From the NCBI GenBank assembly GCA_951640195.1, contig OX621163.1:2480001-2544000 (forward strand): DNA of 64,000 bases, written 5' to 3'. Shown piece after piece: positions 10,973 to 20,381 of the stretch (position 1 is its first letter; each line of letters starts with the position of its first letter). This stretch comes from Porpolomopsis calyptriformis (lineage: Eukaryota; Basidiomycota; Agaricomycetes; Agaricales; Hygrophoraceae). The translations under genes and the position numbers were made by a program. The notes beneath the pieces were generated by a model. That model did no database searches. It had not been told where the DNA came from and saw only the letters and a program-made list of their open reading frames with translations.

Positions 10973-13900
10973 TCAGGTCTCTTGCCCGAGAGCAATGTAC
11001 AACGTTTTCTTCAGCAGTTCAGCAGCGGGATCATTGATTCCCTCCAGTTTCGCGAAGGAGATGGTTGTCAGAGTGGCAGCATAGTTGCGAATATACGGTG
11101 CATACTAGACACCCATCAGTGGCGCTCATCCGAAATAAAGGAAATAACTTACCGATCTGCAAAATTGTCGATACCACCCCCATGTTTCCCATGCGTTCCA
11201 TTCCTCAGTCCCCCAGTTTGCTCGATTATGCCATGCCTTTTCAGTCAGCACCCCGCGGGAGTAAGGGTTCTGGTTCAGATCGGCGGGCAATGGGCAAAGG
11301 CACGAGACAAATCCGTCGAGTGTATCTGAGAGTGCCGCCTTCTGCTCTCGGGTGAGGCTCGTAAAGGCCTTCAAGGCTGTCGTGAGTGCCGGATTGTCGA
11401 CCGCGGGAACGTCATCTAATGTGGCAAGACACCAAGATTGGTTGTATCAAACGCAACAAGGCAGGAGCAGAAATCGCACCTTCTCTTGTATCTTCATCAA
11501 CTTCCATAGAATTATCAGCATCACCAGCCTTGACTTTTGCCCTCGTCTCATCTTCCTCCTTTCTCAACGCTCTCACCTTTTTCCTCGCAATCATCACACG
11601 GCCGTTTGCTTTATCCAGCGCCCCTCTCAAAATTTCCCACTCAAACACGCTTAAACTCATTTTCCTCCCCGTCTGCCCGATCGCGCCCCTGTTGGCAAAC
11701 GTCCACCCAACAACGTCGTTCGGATCCACGATCTGGTACTGCATCAATTTATCAAACACGATCCCAATCATATGTCGGTTTCGTTTCCAGAATGCAGCAG
11801 CAGCTGTTAGTAGATCTGATTTGGCTTCGAAATTTCCACTACCGCCAACAGTCGTTACCCCACCACTGGCCAGGTTGTGAAGTAGCGGGAGGTAACGTTC
11901 AATCGCATTGAGAAGATGAGAGAACGAGCGAGAACCAATGTGGAGGAGGGATTGGACAGCGATCGAACGAACTAGGGCGTCAATGTCGGTGTCGCCTTCG
12001 GAGGCCTCAAGGGAATTTTTGAGGGAGTCTAGGTGTGATATGACATCGTTGGCTTTAGCCCTCCCTCGGAAAAGGTTCAGCACTGATTGCGCAGCATCGT
12101 GGTGGGGATTTACTATTGGACATTCTTTCGATTAATATGCACAACTGGGAACGCATGGGAATCATACCAGGATCGTCGTATTCAAAATCGGGAGCCGGTG
12201 CTTGGTCTTGTATGATTTGAGCGTCCGGATCTTGCATTGCCTTGGGGAGAGTTTTCAGGATACGATCATGGTACGACAAGCGAATTTCGGATTCGATAGT
12301 CCTGTGCATGAATGTTCGCTTCGGGTGTTGACTTGTAAGAGCGAGGTCGGGTATCCTGAGTCAAGATTAGTTCACCAACTCGCAACGACACATCGCCACC
12401 AACTCACCATTCACCCCAAACCCATTGGAAACCAAAATTGCTCATATGAACTGAAAACCATTCAGTGAAGCGGCGCGATAATTCGACATCTAATCCATCT
12501 GCAAGGTTGGTGTACAATTTACGAATAGCCTTTCCGACCGCAGGTCCTACGGTAGGTGGTGACAATTTGCACAATTCTGTGATGAGAGAGATGTAGTAAA
12601 CTGATTTATGTGATGATTCTGGAAGAATGAGTAAAGCTCCGAGAATCGTCTGTTGAGTGAAAGTGTTTTCAAGGTTCCATAGAAAAGATGAGGTAAAAAA
12701 GCAAACCTCGATGATGGTACTTTCCAACTGCCAGCCTTTGACAGGTTCCATATTTTCTTCGACTGGCGCGCCTGGCTTTGGTTTAAACGTGCCAGGTACA
12801 GTCCATTTGGGATATTCTAGCAAGAGGCGGGCACACTCTTTTCGGTTGACTTCAAAAATATCGATGATATCCAACAGTGTCGACCGCACAGCGTAGCCAG
12901 TTGGAATGTTAGGATCGGGGGTAATCTACCAGCAGGTAAAGCTAACCAGTCAGATTGGAATAGGCGAAAAAGGCGCACTTCGTTATCGAACAAGCGAAGA
13001 ATATACTCAGGCCATTCCTCTGTCTTGACTTGTGCATCATCCCCCGATTCCGAAGACAAACCATCTAGTTCGATTATCTCTGGAGGCACCAGCACCGAAG
13101 GTAATTCAAAAGGCGATGAATCAAGGTCAGGATAGCTGGCATAAGGCTGGGGAAAACTGCTGAAAGTTTCCGCAAAATCCGAAGAGCCCAATACTCTCAA
13201 CGAAGCGAGGATGGTGTCCAGAAGCTAGAAGAAAATAAGCCACTTTTCTGGAAACTAGGGTAGCCAAACGTACCTCATCAGAGTTTTCGAGAGGGGCAGA
13301 GTCTGGGTACATTTTTACTATTGGCTGTACCAGCCACTTTTGGCTTGCTGCCATATCACAATACACTTGTATGGCATCAATGATATCTGTGACATTTTTT
13401 GCGGAGTTTCGGTTCAGGATGGGACCCCCCTGAGTGTTGAGATAAGGCGGGATAATTCAAGTGCGAAAGCAAGAAGACATACAATCATCAAACCTTCGGC
13501 GGCACAAAGGGCGGCTCTTTTGGCGCGACCATGTGAAACACCAAACTCATCGAGCACAGCGGTGAATGATTGCAAAAGAAGAAACATCGACTCGACCGAA
13601 ATGACTTTGGCCATTGTCAAGTGAGAGAAAAAATGGATCTAGTCATGAAACATTAGTAAGGGTGTCTGCAACTCATAATGTTCAAAGTACGCATAGCCGT
13701 GCTTCTCTCCATGCCAATTTGTCCAGGAATGTTTGGAACCCTTTCCAAAAGTCCTCCAATATTTGCTTCCCTAATGATGGTGTATCAGGAGACGTCGATT
13801 CCTCGGCTGGATCGTGCAGCAGGCGAAGTAATGCAGCGTAACAGGGGATTTTGTACGGTTGCTCTGTCACCCTGAGACAACATTGAGAGACAAGTAAAAC

Positions 13901-14271
13901 ACAAATATGCGATGGGACGCACCCTAGACGGAAGCCTTCGGATATGGCTGGCACAACAATGGGGGTCTGTTGTCGAATCTGTTTTGCCACACGTGGAATT
14001 TCCTCGTCTGGGTCCTGAGCACAGTATGAACATTAGAGTGCAGCTCGAGTGCAGCCGACCAACAACCTGCACGCTTACCACCTCTCCCAGCTTGATGATA
14101 AGAATTCTGAGTTTCTGTTCTGGTGTTTCATAGACTTCGCGACGACGATCATGCAGGTCAAAGTCGTCTATGCATGACGATCTAGTACTGAGACATCCTT
14201 TAAATATTTTCCTCCTCACCTCTTTGCCGTCTTCGGTGACCACCTGAATGGTATGGTCGGTCGTGAGTCAT
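10973..14271 (-). CDS. CBP80: Nuclear cap-binding protein large subunit CBP80 (NCBP1)
   Basis: CBP80 and CBP20 form the nuclear cap-binding complex that receives m7G-capped transcripts for splicing, export and 3' processing. The start is MTHDRPYHSGG, joined by splicing to DDFDLHDRRREVYETPEQKLRI and then LIIKLGE, the N-terminal MIF4G entry. The frame continues with RVAKQIRQQTPIVVPAI, FFSHLTMAKVIS, YCDMAASQKWLVQP, ECARLLLEYPKWTVPGTF, KSVYYISLITELCKLSP, FTEWFSVHMSNFGFQW, the third repeat RAKANDVISHLDSL and SLLHIGSRSFSHLLNAIERY, and ends TLYIALGQET. About 12 introns are needed. Length (about 850 residues) fits the family. The gene is divergent from the PPR gene, 206 bases apart. Helical repeats rather than catalytic residues are expected; no anomaly is seen. 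Confidence 0.9.
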
Positions 14272-14477
14272 CCTTTCTAAAAAGTTATTCCACAAAAGAC
14301 CGACGACTCTGGTTTGACTTCAAAAGTCATCTCGTGGTAAATGATTTCCAAATTTAGTTTACTGACTTGGCACGTGACCTCGCACACTACCAATCGCATA
14401 CTGGTTTGTTCGAGGCGCTTTTGCTGGCCAGCTCACAGGACGACCTCGTGAGTTGATCTCCGTCTTTCATCCGGTTA

Positions 14478-17327
14478 ATGGACGATGTTAAGGTCCAGTT
14501 TTCAGTTGATGCAAGCCACATGCGATGTATATGGTCTGCAACGGCCAACCTTTTGCTGCACAGGGTCATATATCCCAACAAAATTCATATACCGATCGTC
14601 TCGTTTAGCAATGATCCCAAAACACGCATATTGCACTCTGTAGAGTCGGTTTTGTCACCGAATCATCTTACCGAACCAAATCACAACGTCCCGCTGTCCC
14701 CTCGCACACTCATAACACCAGACGACGCTTTTCCCACTCAAACTACCGTCGATACAGAAATTCCGACCACCAAATCGTCGCTCACGTCTGCTCAGCTGTC
14801 GCGAGCTGCTGCACAAGCCGTACGTCTCTCTATCGACGGTCGTGACCTTGGAAATGCATACTATATAGTCAATTCTCTCCGACTATCCCTTCTCGGCAAC
14901 AACCATTCGCTTGTGAATCTACCAGGAGTACGTGGCCAGATAGCGCGATTTGATCCAGTTCGTTTCGATCAACCCGTGTCTCCACGCTTAGCAGCGCACG
15001 CTTTACTCCATGGTCTTATCCGTGCTGGAATTACGATAAAGGCTTCCAAGCATGCGCAATTAATGATGCGGGATGGTATCCGCATTCGTTCGGTATCGTT
15101 CGATGCAGCGATCAACTCTCTTTTGCCAAAAGCTTCTTCATCCCCCCCTATGGCCCTTTTCCGACCCAAATTTAACGCTGGACCCACCAGTCAGGGACCA
15201 GAAATATTGAAATTGCGTCCGAGTATGATCGCAGATCCTTGTACTCGCTACGCCATTCATCTGCTGCTCCACTCCCAACGCTCTCGGCAGCGGCGTTCCA
15301 AAAATGTGTATCAAGCCTTAATCAATGCTTGTCTTCTCCAGGGAGAGATTATTGTTGGCTCACTCCTCTTTGCTATGGTGGTACAGGAGTTCCGTCTGCG
15401 GAAGTCATCGACACGCTCAAAGAATCGTAATGAAACATCCGATGCGCCAACAGAACCCCTTAGCAAGCATTCCCATGCGCGCACAGACTATAGCCATCAC
15501 CTGACAGTTGTTCTGCGGCCACAGTTGATGCATAACATGTTATCATTAATCGACACGAACTTGTCTGGACCTGATCCGGATATTCAGACATCCTTACAAG
15601 CCCTCGCTAACCTTGCCGCGCTCCTTGATCGCCGTCAAATACCATTCCCAGAGATCGCCCCTCTTATTCGCGCTCTCTATCGATGTCCTCGAGGGGATAG
15701 TCTTGTGTGGATATACCGGAAGGGGGTTCCAACGCAAGTTAACGCTTACTCATACTTTCATGGAGTACTCAAGCGGCTTATGGGATCATTGCCGTCGAAA
15801 CCTATCTCCAAGAGCCTGAATGATGGGCATAGCAATGATATGCTCCCGCCTCTTGACTTGAGCGCGTACAACTCGTTGCTACATTATGCGCTCCGCCATC
15901 GCTACTCTCCAGCCCTCGCCACCTCTGTAATAAAGCATATGACGACAGAACGGTGGAAACCTCTCGAGCCAGATATCACGACATACAATATTTTGCTGCG
16001 ATCTGGAACGCTCCTAAGAAGACAGGATATCGTAGAAAAATCTTTGGCAGAAATGCGCCTGAACACGGAAGGTGAAAATCACAAGATGGTAGCGATAGTA
16101 TCAAATATCAATAAGAGACAGGTAAATCCTGGACAACTGTCTCCCGCGCCTCCTACTTCGCGGTTCTCCAAAGCGCTCTATCGCGTTCAGACTGAGGGAA
16201 TGGACATTCCGTCAAAGAATCTCAACGTACCCCTCAAGGCGGACGCTTTCACCCTTACCAGCTACTTAACGCATCTGACGTCGACCGGCCAACCACACTT
16301 AGTTGCACGTATCCTTTTTCAACTTCTCCCGGAACTTTCTATCATTGATCACCCATCCTGGGGGTTGATGTCGAGAGAAGAGCGTCGAGAGCTGTCGACT
16401 CTTTCTCGTCGGGCTTGCGTTGAACGTGCCGTAGGCTATGGCCCATACTTCTTTACCGCCGTCCTCAACGCGCTCTCCAAAGCAGGCAAAACTGGCTTGG
16501 CAGAACGTGTTTGGCTATTAGCGAAAGAGGCGGAGCGAGTCAGCTGGATTGATGAATTTATGCCAAATAGTGGGCCTTGGTGTCTACCCGTGCATGCATA
16601 TACCATCATGATACAATGCTATGCTGTAGAAGCTCGAAAAGGTCTTACATCACGCAGGCGCGGCCACTCTCCCAGCCAACTTCAATCAGACGGTCTCGAT
16701 TGGTCCCCGAGATCGAAGCGGTATGTTCGCGGCTGGGCGAGATTCGTTCTTTCTCGGAACAAAATACTTCGTGAGAAGCTCTGCAGGGGTGCTGCTGGTC
16801 GGCGCATGGGGGCCGTCCTCTTTCGTTCGATGCGATCTGGCGCCCAGGCTGTGTATCGAACCCTCTTGAATGTCAAACCTGTGGATGCAGGTAAATGGCG
16901 GAACGTGCAAATTCCTACCCCAGATGCCCGGTTTTTTAATGCTGCATTGGACTTGTTCTCCAGCCGGTCAGGCAAGGCCGTTCGCGGCACTCGGACCAAT
17001 CGGCTGAACTGGAGACGCAGATTGTCCCAAGCCAGGTCACTGTACGCCAGTCGGGGTATATTATCAAAAAATTGGAATCCACAATTGCAGCAAGTCGCAC
17101 GGGAAATGGTCGCCGCCGGCTACCCCTTGCCTCCGGGGCTGCGCCACATATTTGTTGGGCGTTGGGCTCCATCGATAATGCCACGGGTTGGCCCGAAAGA
17201 GCTCGATCGACAGCCATTTTCTTTCCCGTCATCTCGACGTGATGTTCCCCTTTATGCCATTCCTACTATCAAGACTCGGGGCATGCCTATATCACGCAAA
17301 CGGCGTCGATGCCATCGGACTGTCTAA
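14478..17327 (+). CDS. Pentatricopeptide-repeat protein, probably mitochondrial
   Basis: A single uninterrupted frame of 949 residues, remarkable here because nearly all neighbours have introns. Helical-repeat segments of PPR type are visible, for example YNSLLHYALRHRYSPALA, PDITTYNILLRSGTLLRRQD, YGPYFFTAVLNALSKAGK and VHAYTIMIQCYAVEARKG. PPR proteins bind organellar RNA and act in mitochondrial mRNA stability or translation. A second in-frame ATG at 14520 would give MRCIWSATANLLLHRVIYPN, a basic amphipathic start that looks more like a mitochondrial presequence, so this may be the true start. No catalytic domain is recognised. The 3' end is convergent with mitochondrial IF3, 48 bases apart. 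RNA target unknown. Confidence 0.65.
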   Translation: MDDVKVQFSVDASHMRCIWSATANLLLHRVIYPNKIHIPIVSFSNDPKTRILHSVESVLSPNHLTEPNHNVPLSPRTLITPDDAFPTQTTVDTEIPTTKSSLTSAQLSRAAAQAVRLSIDGRDLGNAYYIVNSLRLSLLGNNHSLVNLPGVRGQIARFDPVRFDQPVSPRLAAHALLHGLIRAGITIKASKHAQLMMRDGIRIRSVSFDAAINSLLPKASSSPPMALFRPKFNAGPTSQGPEILKLRPSMIADPCTRYAIHLLLHSQRSRQRRSKNVYQALINACLLQGEIIVGSLLFAMVVQEFRLRKSSTRSKNRNETSDAPTEPLSKHSHARTDYSHHLTVVLRPQLMHNMLSLIDTNLSGPDPDIQTSLQALANLAALLDRRQIPFPEIAPLIRALYRCPRGDSLVWIYRKGVPTQVNAYSYFHGVLKRLMGSLPSKPISKSLNDGHSNDMLPPLDLSAYNSLLHYALRHRYSPALATSVIKHMTTERWKPLEPDITTYNILLRSGTLLRRQDIVEKSLAEMRLNTEGENHKMVAIVSNINKRQVNPGQLSPAPPTSRFSKALYRVQTEGMDIPSKNLNVPLKADAFTLTSYLTHLTSTGQPHLVARILFQLLPELSIIDHPSWGLMSREERRELSTLSRRACVERAVGYGPYFFTAVLNALSKAGKTGLAERVWLLAKEAERVSWIDEFMPNSGPWCLPVHAYTIMIQCYAVEARKGLTSRRRGHSPSQLQSDGLDWSPRSKRYVRGWARFVLSRNKILREKLCRGAAGRRMGAVLFRSMRSGAQAVYRTLLNVKPVDAGKWRNVQIPTPDARFFNAALDLFSSRSGKAVRGTRTNRLNWRRRLSQARSLYASRGILSKNWNPQLQQVAREMVAAGYPLPPGLRHIFVGRWAPSIMPRVGPKELDRQPFSFPSSRRDVPLYAIPTIKTRGMPISRKRRRCHRTV

Positions 17328-17375
17328 ATAGATAGAGTCCACGAATGTAGCTATATCTAGTGCTTAATGGATTAA

Positions 17376-18212
17376 TTAACTGGCTGGTTGCGTGCCTTGA
17401 AGGTGTATGACAGTCATCGCCCCATGAACTTCCTTAGGCTTCCACTCCTTCCCGACATCTTGGATGAATTTTAGCGTCTCCTGCACCCGCCATTCCTTTT
17501 GTCTGAAGGTAGGCACTGGTTGGCCCTTCCTAGGTGCATACACAAGATCCACTCTATTGCCCTTTTCTAGTTCCTGTCTGACTTTTCTGAGCTTATGAGC
17601 GAGGTCACCGGATGCGACTCCCCATGTCATTTGAACCTCTTTCAGCTCCATCTGACTTTTCCTCTTCCCTCTAGATGCCTTTCGTCCCTCGAACGCGGCC
17701 TGCTTAGAGACCAGCTTGACGATAGGAGTTGGATGCTCTCTAACGAGCTCGATCAAGTGCGTTTTGAGATCGATCGAAGAGAGAATGTTGGCCAGGGCGG
17801 TGGGGGGGCGGAGCCGATCGGTTTCGGGGTCGACGAGCTGGACGATGGAGTATCCGATATCCATATTTCTGGGGCGCCCGACAACCCGTTTATGGGACGA
17901 GGGCTTTGGAGCGAAGACGTTGACGGTGGGTGTTGGGAGATCGCTGACGGGATCAACGAAACGCGGTGTGAAATTGATCGAAGGGGGGACATTTGTGGGG
18001 GGAGTGGGGAGCTCGGGGCGAAGCGCTGTTTCGGGATCGGCAACGGTATGGGTGACCTCCCTCTCTCTGAACGCGAGTCGGGTCGATTGGCAGCGAGATG
18101 AGGAAGATGGAGCGGAAAACATCCAGCTCCGCCATGCGTGTCCTGCACAAAACAATGCATTTCGGGGAGGCCTGGTGCCAGGAGTTCGAACGGAAGCCAG
18201 AACGGTGGCCAT
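17376..18212 (-). CDS. Mitochondrial translation initiation factor IF-3
   Basis: Single exon, 278 residues. The N-terminus (MATVLASVRTPGTRPP ... WRSWMF) is Arg/Ser-rich and lacks acidic residues, as in mitochondrial targeting peptides. The conserved part begins RNMDIGYSIVQLVDPETDRL, the usual IF-3 N-domain entry, continues through IVKLVSKQAAFEGRK and KSQMELKEVQMTWGVA, and closes with the C-domain GDLAHKLRKVRQELEKGNRV, then VQETLKFIQDVGKEW. IF-3 prevents premature joining of mitoribosome subunits and checks start-codon pairing. Length and motif order agree with fungal mtIF3. It sits beside a PPR gene and a mitochondrial carrier gene, but no co-regulation can be shown. Confidence 0.88.
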   Translation of the reverse strand: MATVLASVRTPGTRPPRNALFCAGHAWRSWMFSAPSSSSRCQSTRLAFREREVTHTVADPETALRPELPTPPTNVPPSINFTPRFVDPVSDLPTPTVNVFAPKPSSHKRVVGRPRNMDIGYSIVQLVDPETDRLRPPTALANILSSIDLKTHLIELVREHPTPIVKLVSKQAAFEGRKASRGKRKSQMELKEVQMTWGVASGDLAHKLRKVRQELEKGNRVDLVYAPRKGQPVPTFRQKEWRVQETLKFIQDVGKEWKPKEVHGAMTVIHLQGTQPAS

Positions 18213-18547
18213 GGACGTATCTAGTCAAAAACGGAGTTCGAAATGTTTGTTCATTCCCATCGACGCGGTCGTGTACTGCACATACTGCACTCGAATCTGT
18301 TGCTTCCAGTCGACATCTCGAGTAACGGAGCGATGGTAGATTAATGGTCTTTGACCAGTCCTTTAAATCTCTAGAGTTTGAGCCATGTTTATCATAACTT
18401 TCGGGATCATTGGAATATTGTCTCAACATTGCCAGCACGATATCAAGTAGAGAACCTGTGTTGGGGCTACAAGTTTACAAATTACTTGTTGTGTAGGATA
18501 TTACTTTTTGCAAGCGGTCCGGAGCCAAAATTAGTGTATAATACTTT
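18213..18547. other. Intergenic between FLX1-like 3' end and IF-3 5' end
   Basis: Both neighbours are on the minus strand. This stretch should hold the IF-3 promoter and the carrier 3' UTR. I see no conserved frame or RNA gene in it. Confidence 0.45.
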
Positions 18548-19840
18548 CTAGACTTCTTCGCTCTCCAGATTCTGCACGCGTTTTGCAGCGGCCGATCTGA
18601 GCAGCCACGCGAGATTCTCGTAGACGACGAACGTTACGCAGGTGCCGGGCAGCACGCGTACGAGATTGGTCCCTAGTCCACGATAAAACCCACGAAATGA
18701 TTCGTTCGCCCACGTCCGCTTGATTGTTGCGGGGATGGTTGGATATATTTCGCTCGTTGCATTATTCTGCAGAAAAGGGGGGAGTCAGACGTTGTTTGGT
18801 CAAACGGGTGATTAGTTACCTGCAATCGAGATCGAATGACTTGGTATGGATATGTCAATGTCAATGCTCCAAGTTTACTGCATCCAGACATGATGGTGTA
18901 TGATGTGTTGGACTGCGAGGGATCGGTAAGGCGCGGAATGATCAACGAGTGGACGAGTCAGACATACGAGTTTGTCATCGGCTGGTGTCCACGGCCATCC
19001 AGCCTTGGAGAATCGCTTCTTTTTCCGTTCAAAACCCCAAGATTTCATTTTTTCGTATGCCGTAAATTGAATGGCACCGTTACCGACACCGAAAAGAGCA
19101 AGGGATGTACCCTTGAACAGACCAGCAAGTCCCTCGGTACGAGCAATTGATGAAAGACCATCTAACAAAGATCTATGGGTGAAAGAAATGTACCAATCGA
19201 TTGCGGAGACGTACGCCACAAATTTCGATAGGCAGTGGGTGAACTAGCTTTTGTGGTGAACATGCGGACCTTGACTACCCATATAGGATTCGTCATGATT
19301 GCTGTGGCTGCACCTGTATAATGTGAGGGGTTAATACGATGAACAATCTAATCAACTTGAGGAATCGCGAACTCGCTTGAGCAGAACAAACTAAATATGT
19401 CCCTGCAGAGAGGGCCTGGGTGGGATCACCACCTGATGCCCGCTTCTTGAGCATGTTGTAGCTATCGATGACGTGAAGACGCGTTCAAAGTTAGGACCCG
19501 AACAAACGTACAAAAGAAAGTAGAGACCCCAACTTGCGGCGTTTCCAGCAATGTTTGGTCCAACACCACGGTATAAACCTCTCCACCCATCCTGAGTCTT
19601 GATGTCCCTCAACGAATACCATATTTGCTGGCCGATGCCCCCCCTTGGAGTGGTAGTCGCAACCTGGAATTTAACTTTGAGGAGATCGAGTGGATGCATG
19701 CACAAGACTGCCACGACACCAGCGCCAAGTCCAGCGGCCGCATGGTCCTAAGAGATGAAATGAACAAAGAATGTAAGGCAAGAAAAATGACTGCTAACTA
19801 AAGCTGTCGTTGGAAAGAAACTTGGAGGTTGCTGAACCAT
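18548..19840 (-). CDS. FLX1: Mitochondrial carrier, FAD/folate type (FLX1-like)
   Basis: Inner-membrane carrier of the SLC25 superfamily, subgroup FLX1/SLC25A32 (FAD or folate). The three carrier signatures are present: HPLDLLKVKFQ in repeat 1, NPIWVVKVRM in repeat 2 and YPYQVIRSRLQ in repeat 3. The NPIW form of the second signature is characteristic of the FLX1/pyrimidine-nucleotide subgroup. The start MVQQPPSFFPTTAL is joined by an intron to DHAAAGLGAGVVAVLCMH. Other helices include GLYRGVGPNIAGNAASWGLYF, GLFKGTSLALFGVGNGAIQF and FYRGLGTNLVRVLPGTCVTF. The stop is TAG at 18548-18550. About six introns are needed. FAD versus folate as substrate cannot be decided from sequence alone. Confidence 0.85.
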
Positions 19841-20381
19841 GCCCAGCGACCTGCCACGATTGTGTCACCCTGATGACGTAAGTTTGTCGCGGCTCAAACC
19901 GAGGTCAAGTTGAGCCGGACACAGTTTCTTTCTTTTCTTTCAGCACTCAGGCAACTGGTGAGAGCCACTGGATCGGTTTCACGAATTGAATGATGATTTT
20001 GACGGAGAGCACAGCCAACAACGAATTTATCGTGAGGGAGACCTCAATCACAGCTGCCAAGACTGGTTCAGGAACCGTTCCGTCGATTACATAATCCTCT
20101 AACATGAGGGGCAGTGCCAATGAGCAGGTAGATTACCTGGCCATTTCACTGGGTTTCTCTGCATAGTAAGTCAATACCTATGTTGGATAAAACACCCAAG
20201 TTACGACGACCTTCATCATGCAGCGGGGGTGTTGCGCCGCGCGAAATTTGACATGGTGCCTAATTAAATAATATCCGATAGACGCCCAATCGCCAGATTC
20301 CCACCTGACTCGTGTCTACATAAGGATCAGGCAGATTGGAATGTCAATCACCCAACTTTCCTCCCTCCGCCCACCAGCGCT
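19841..20381. promoter_or_regulatory. Divergent intergenic region, carrier (-) / WW protein (+)
   Basis: This 541-base gap separates two genes reading outward. It contains TGACGTAA near 19873, a CRE/AP-1-like site, and a TTTCTTTCTTTTCTTTC pyrimidine run near 19925. No coding frame is recognised. Confidence 0.4.
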
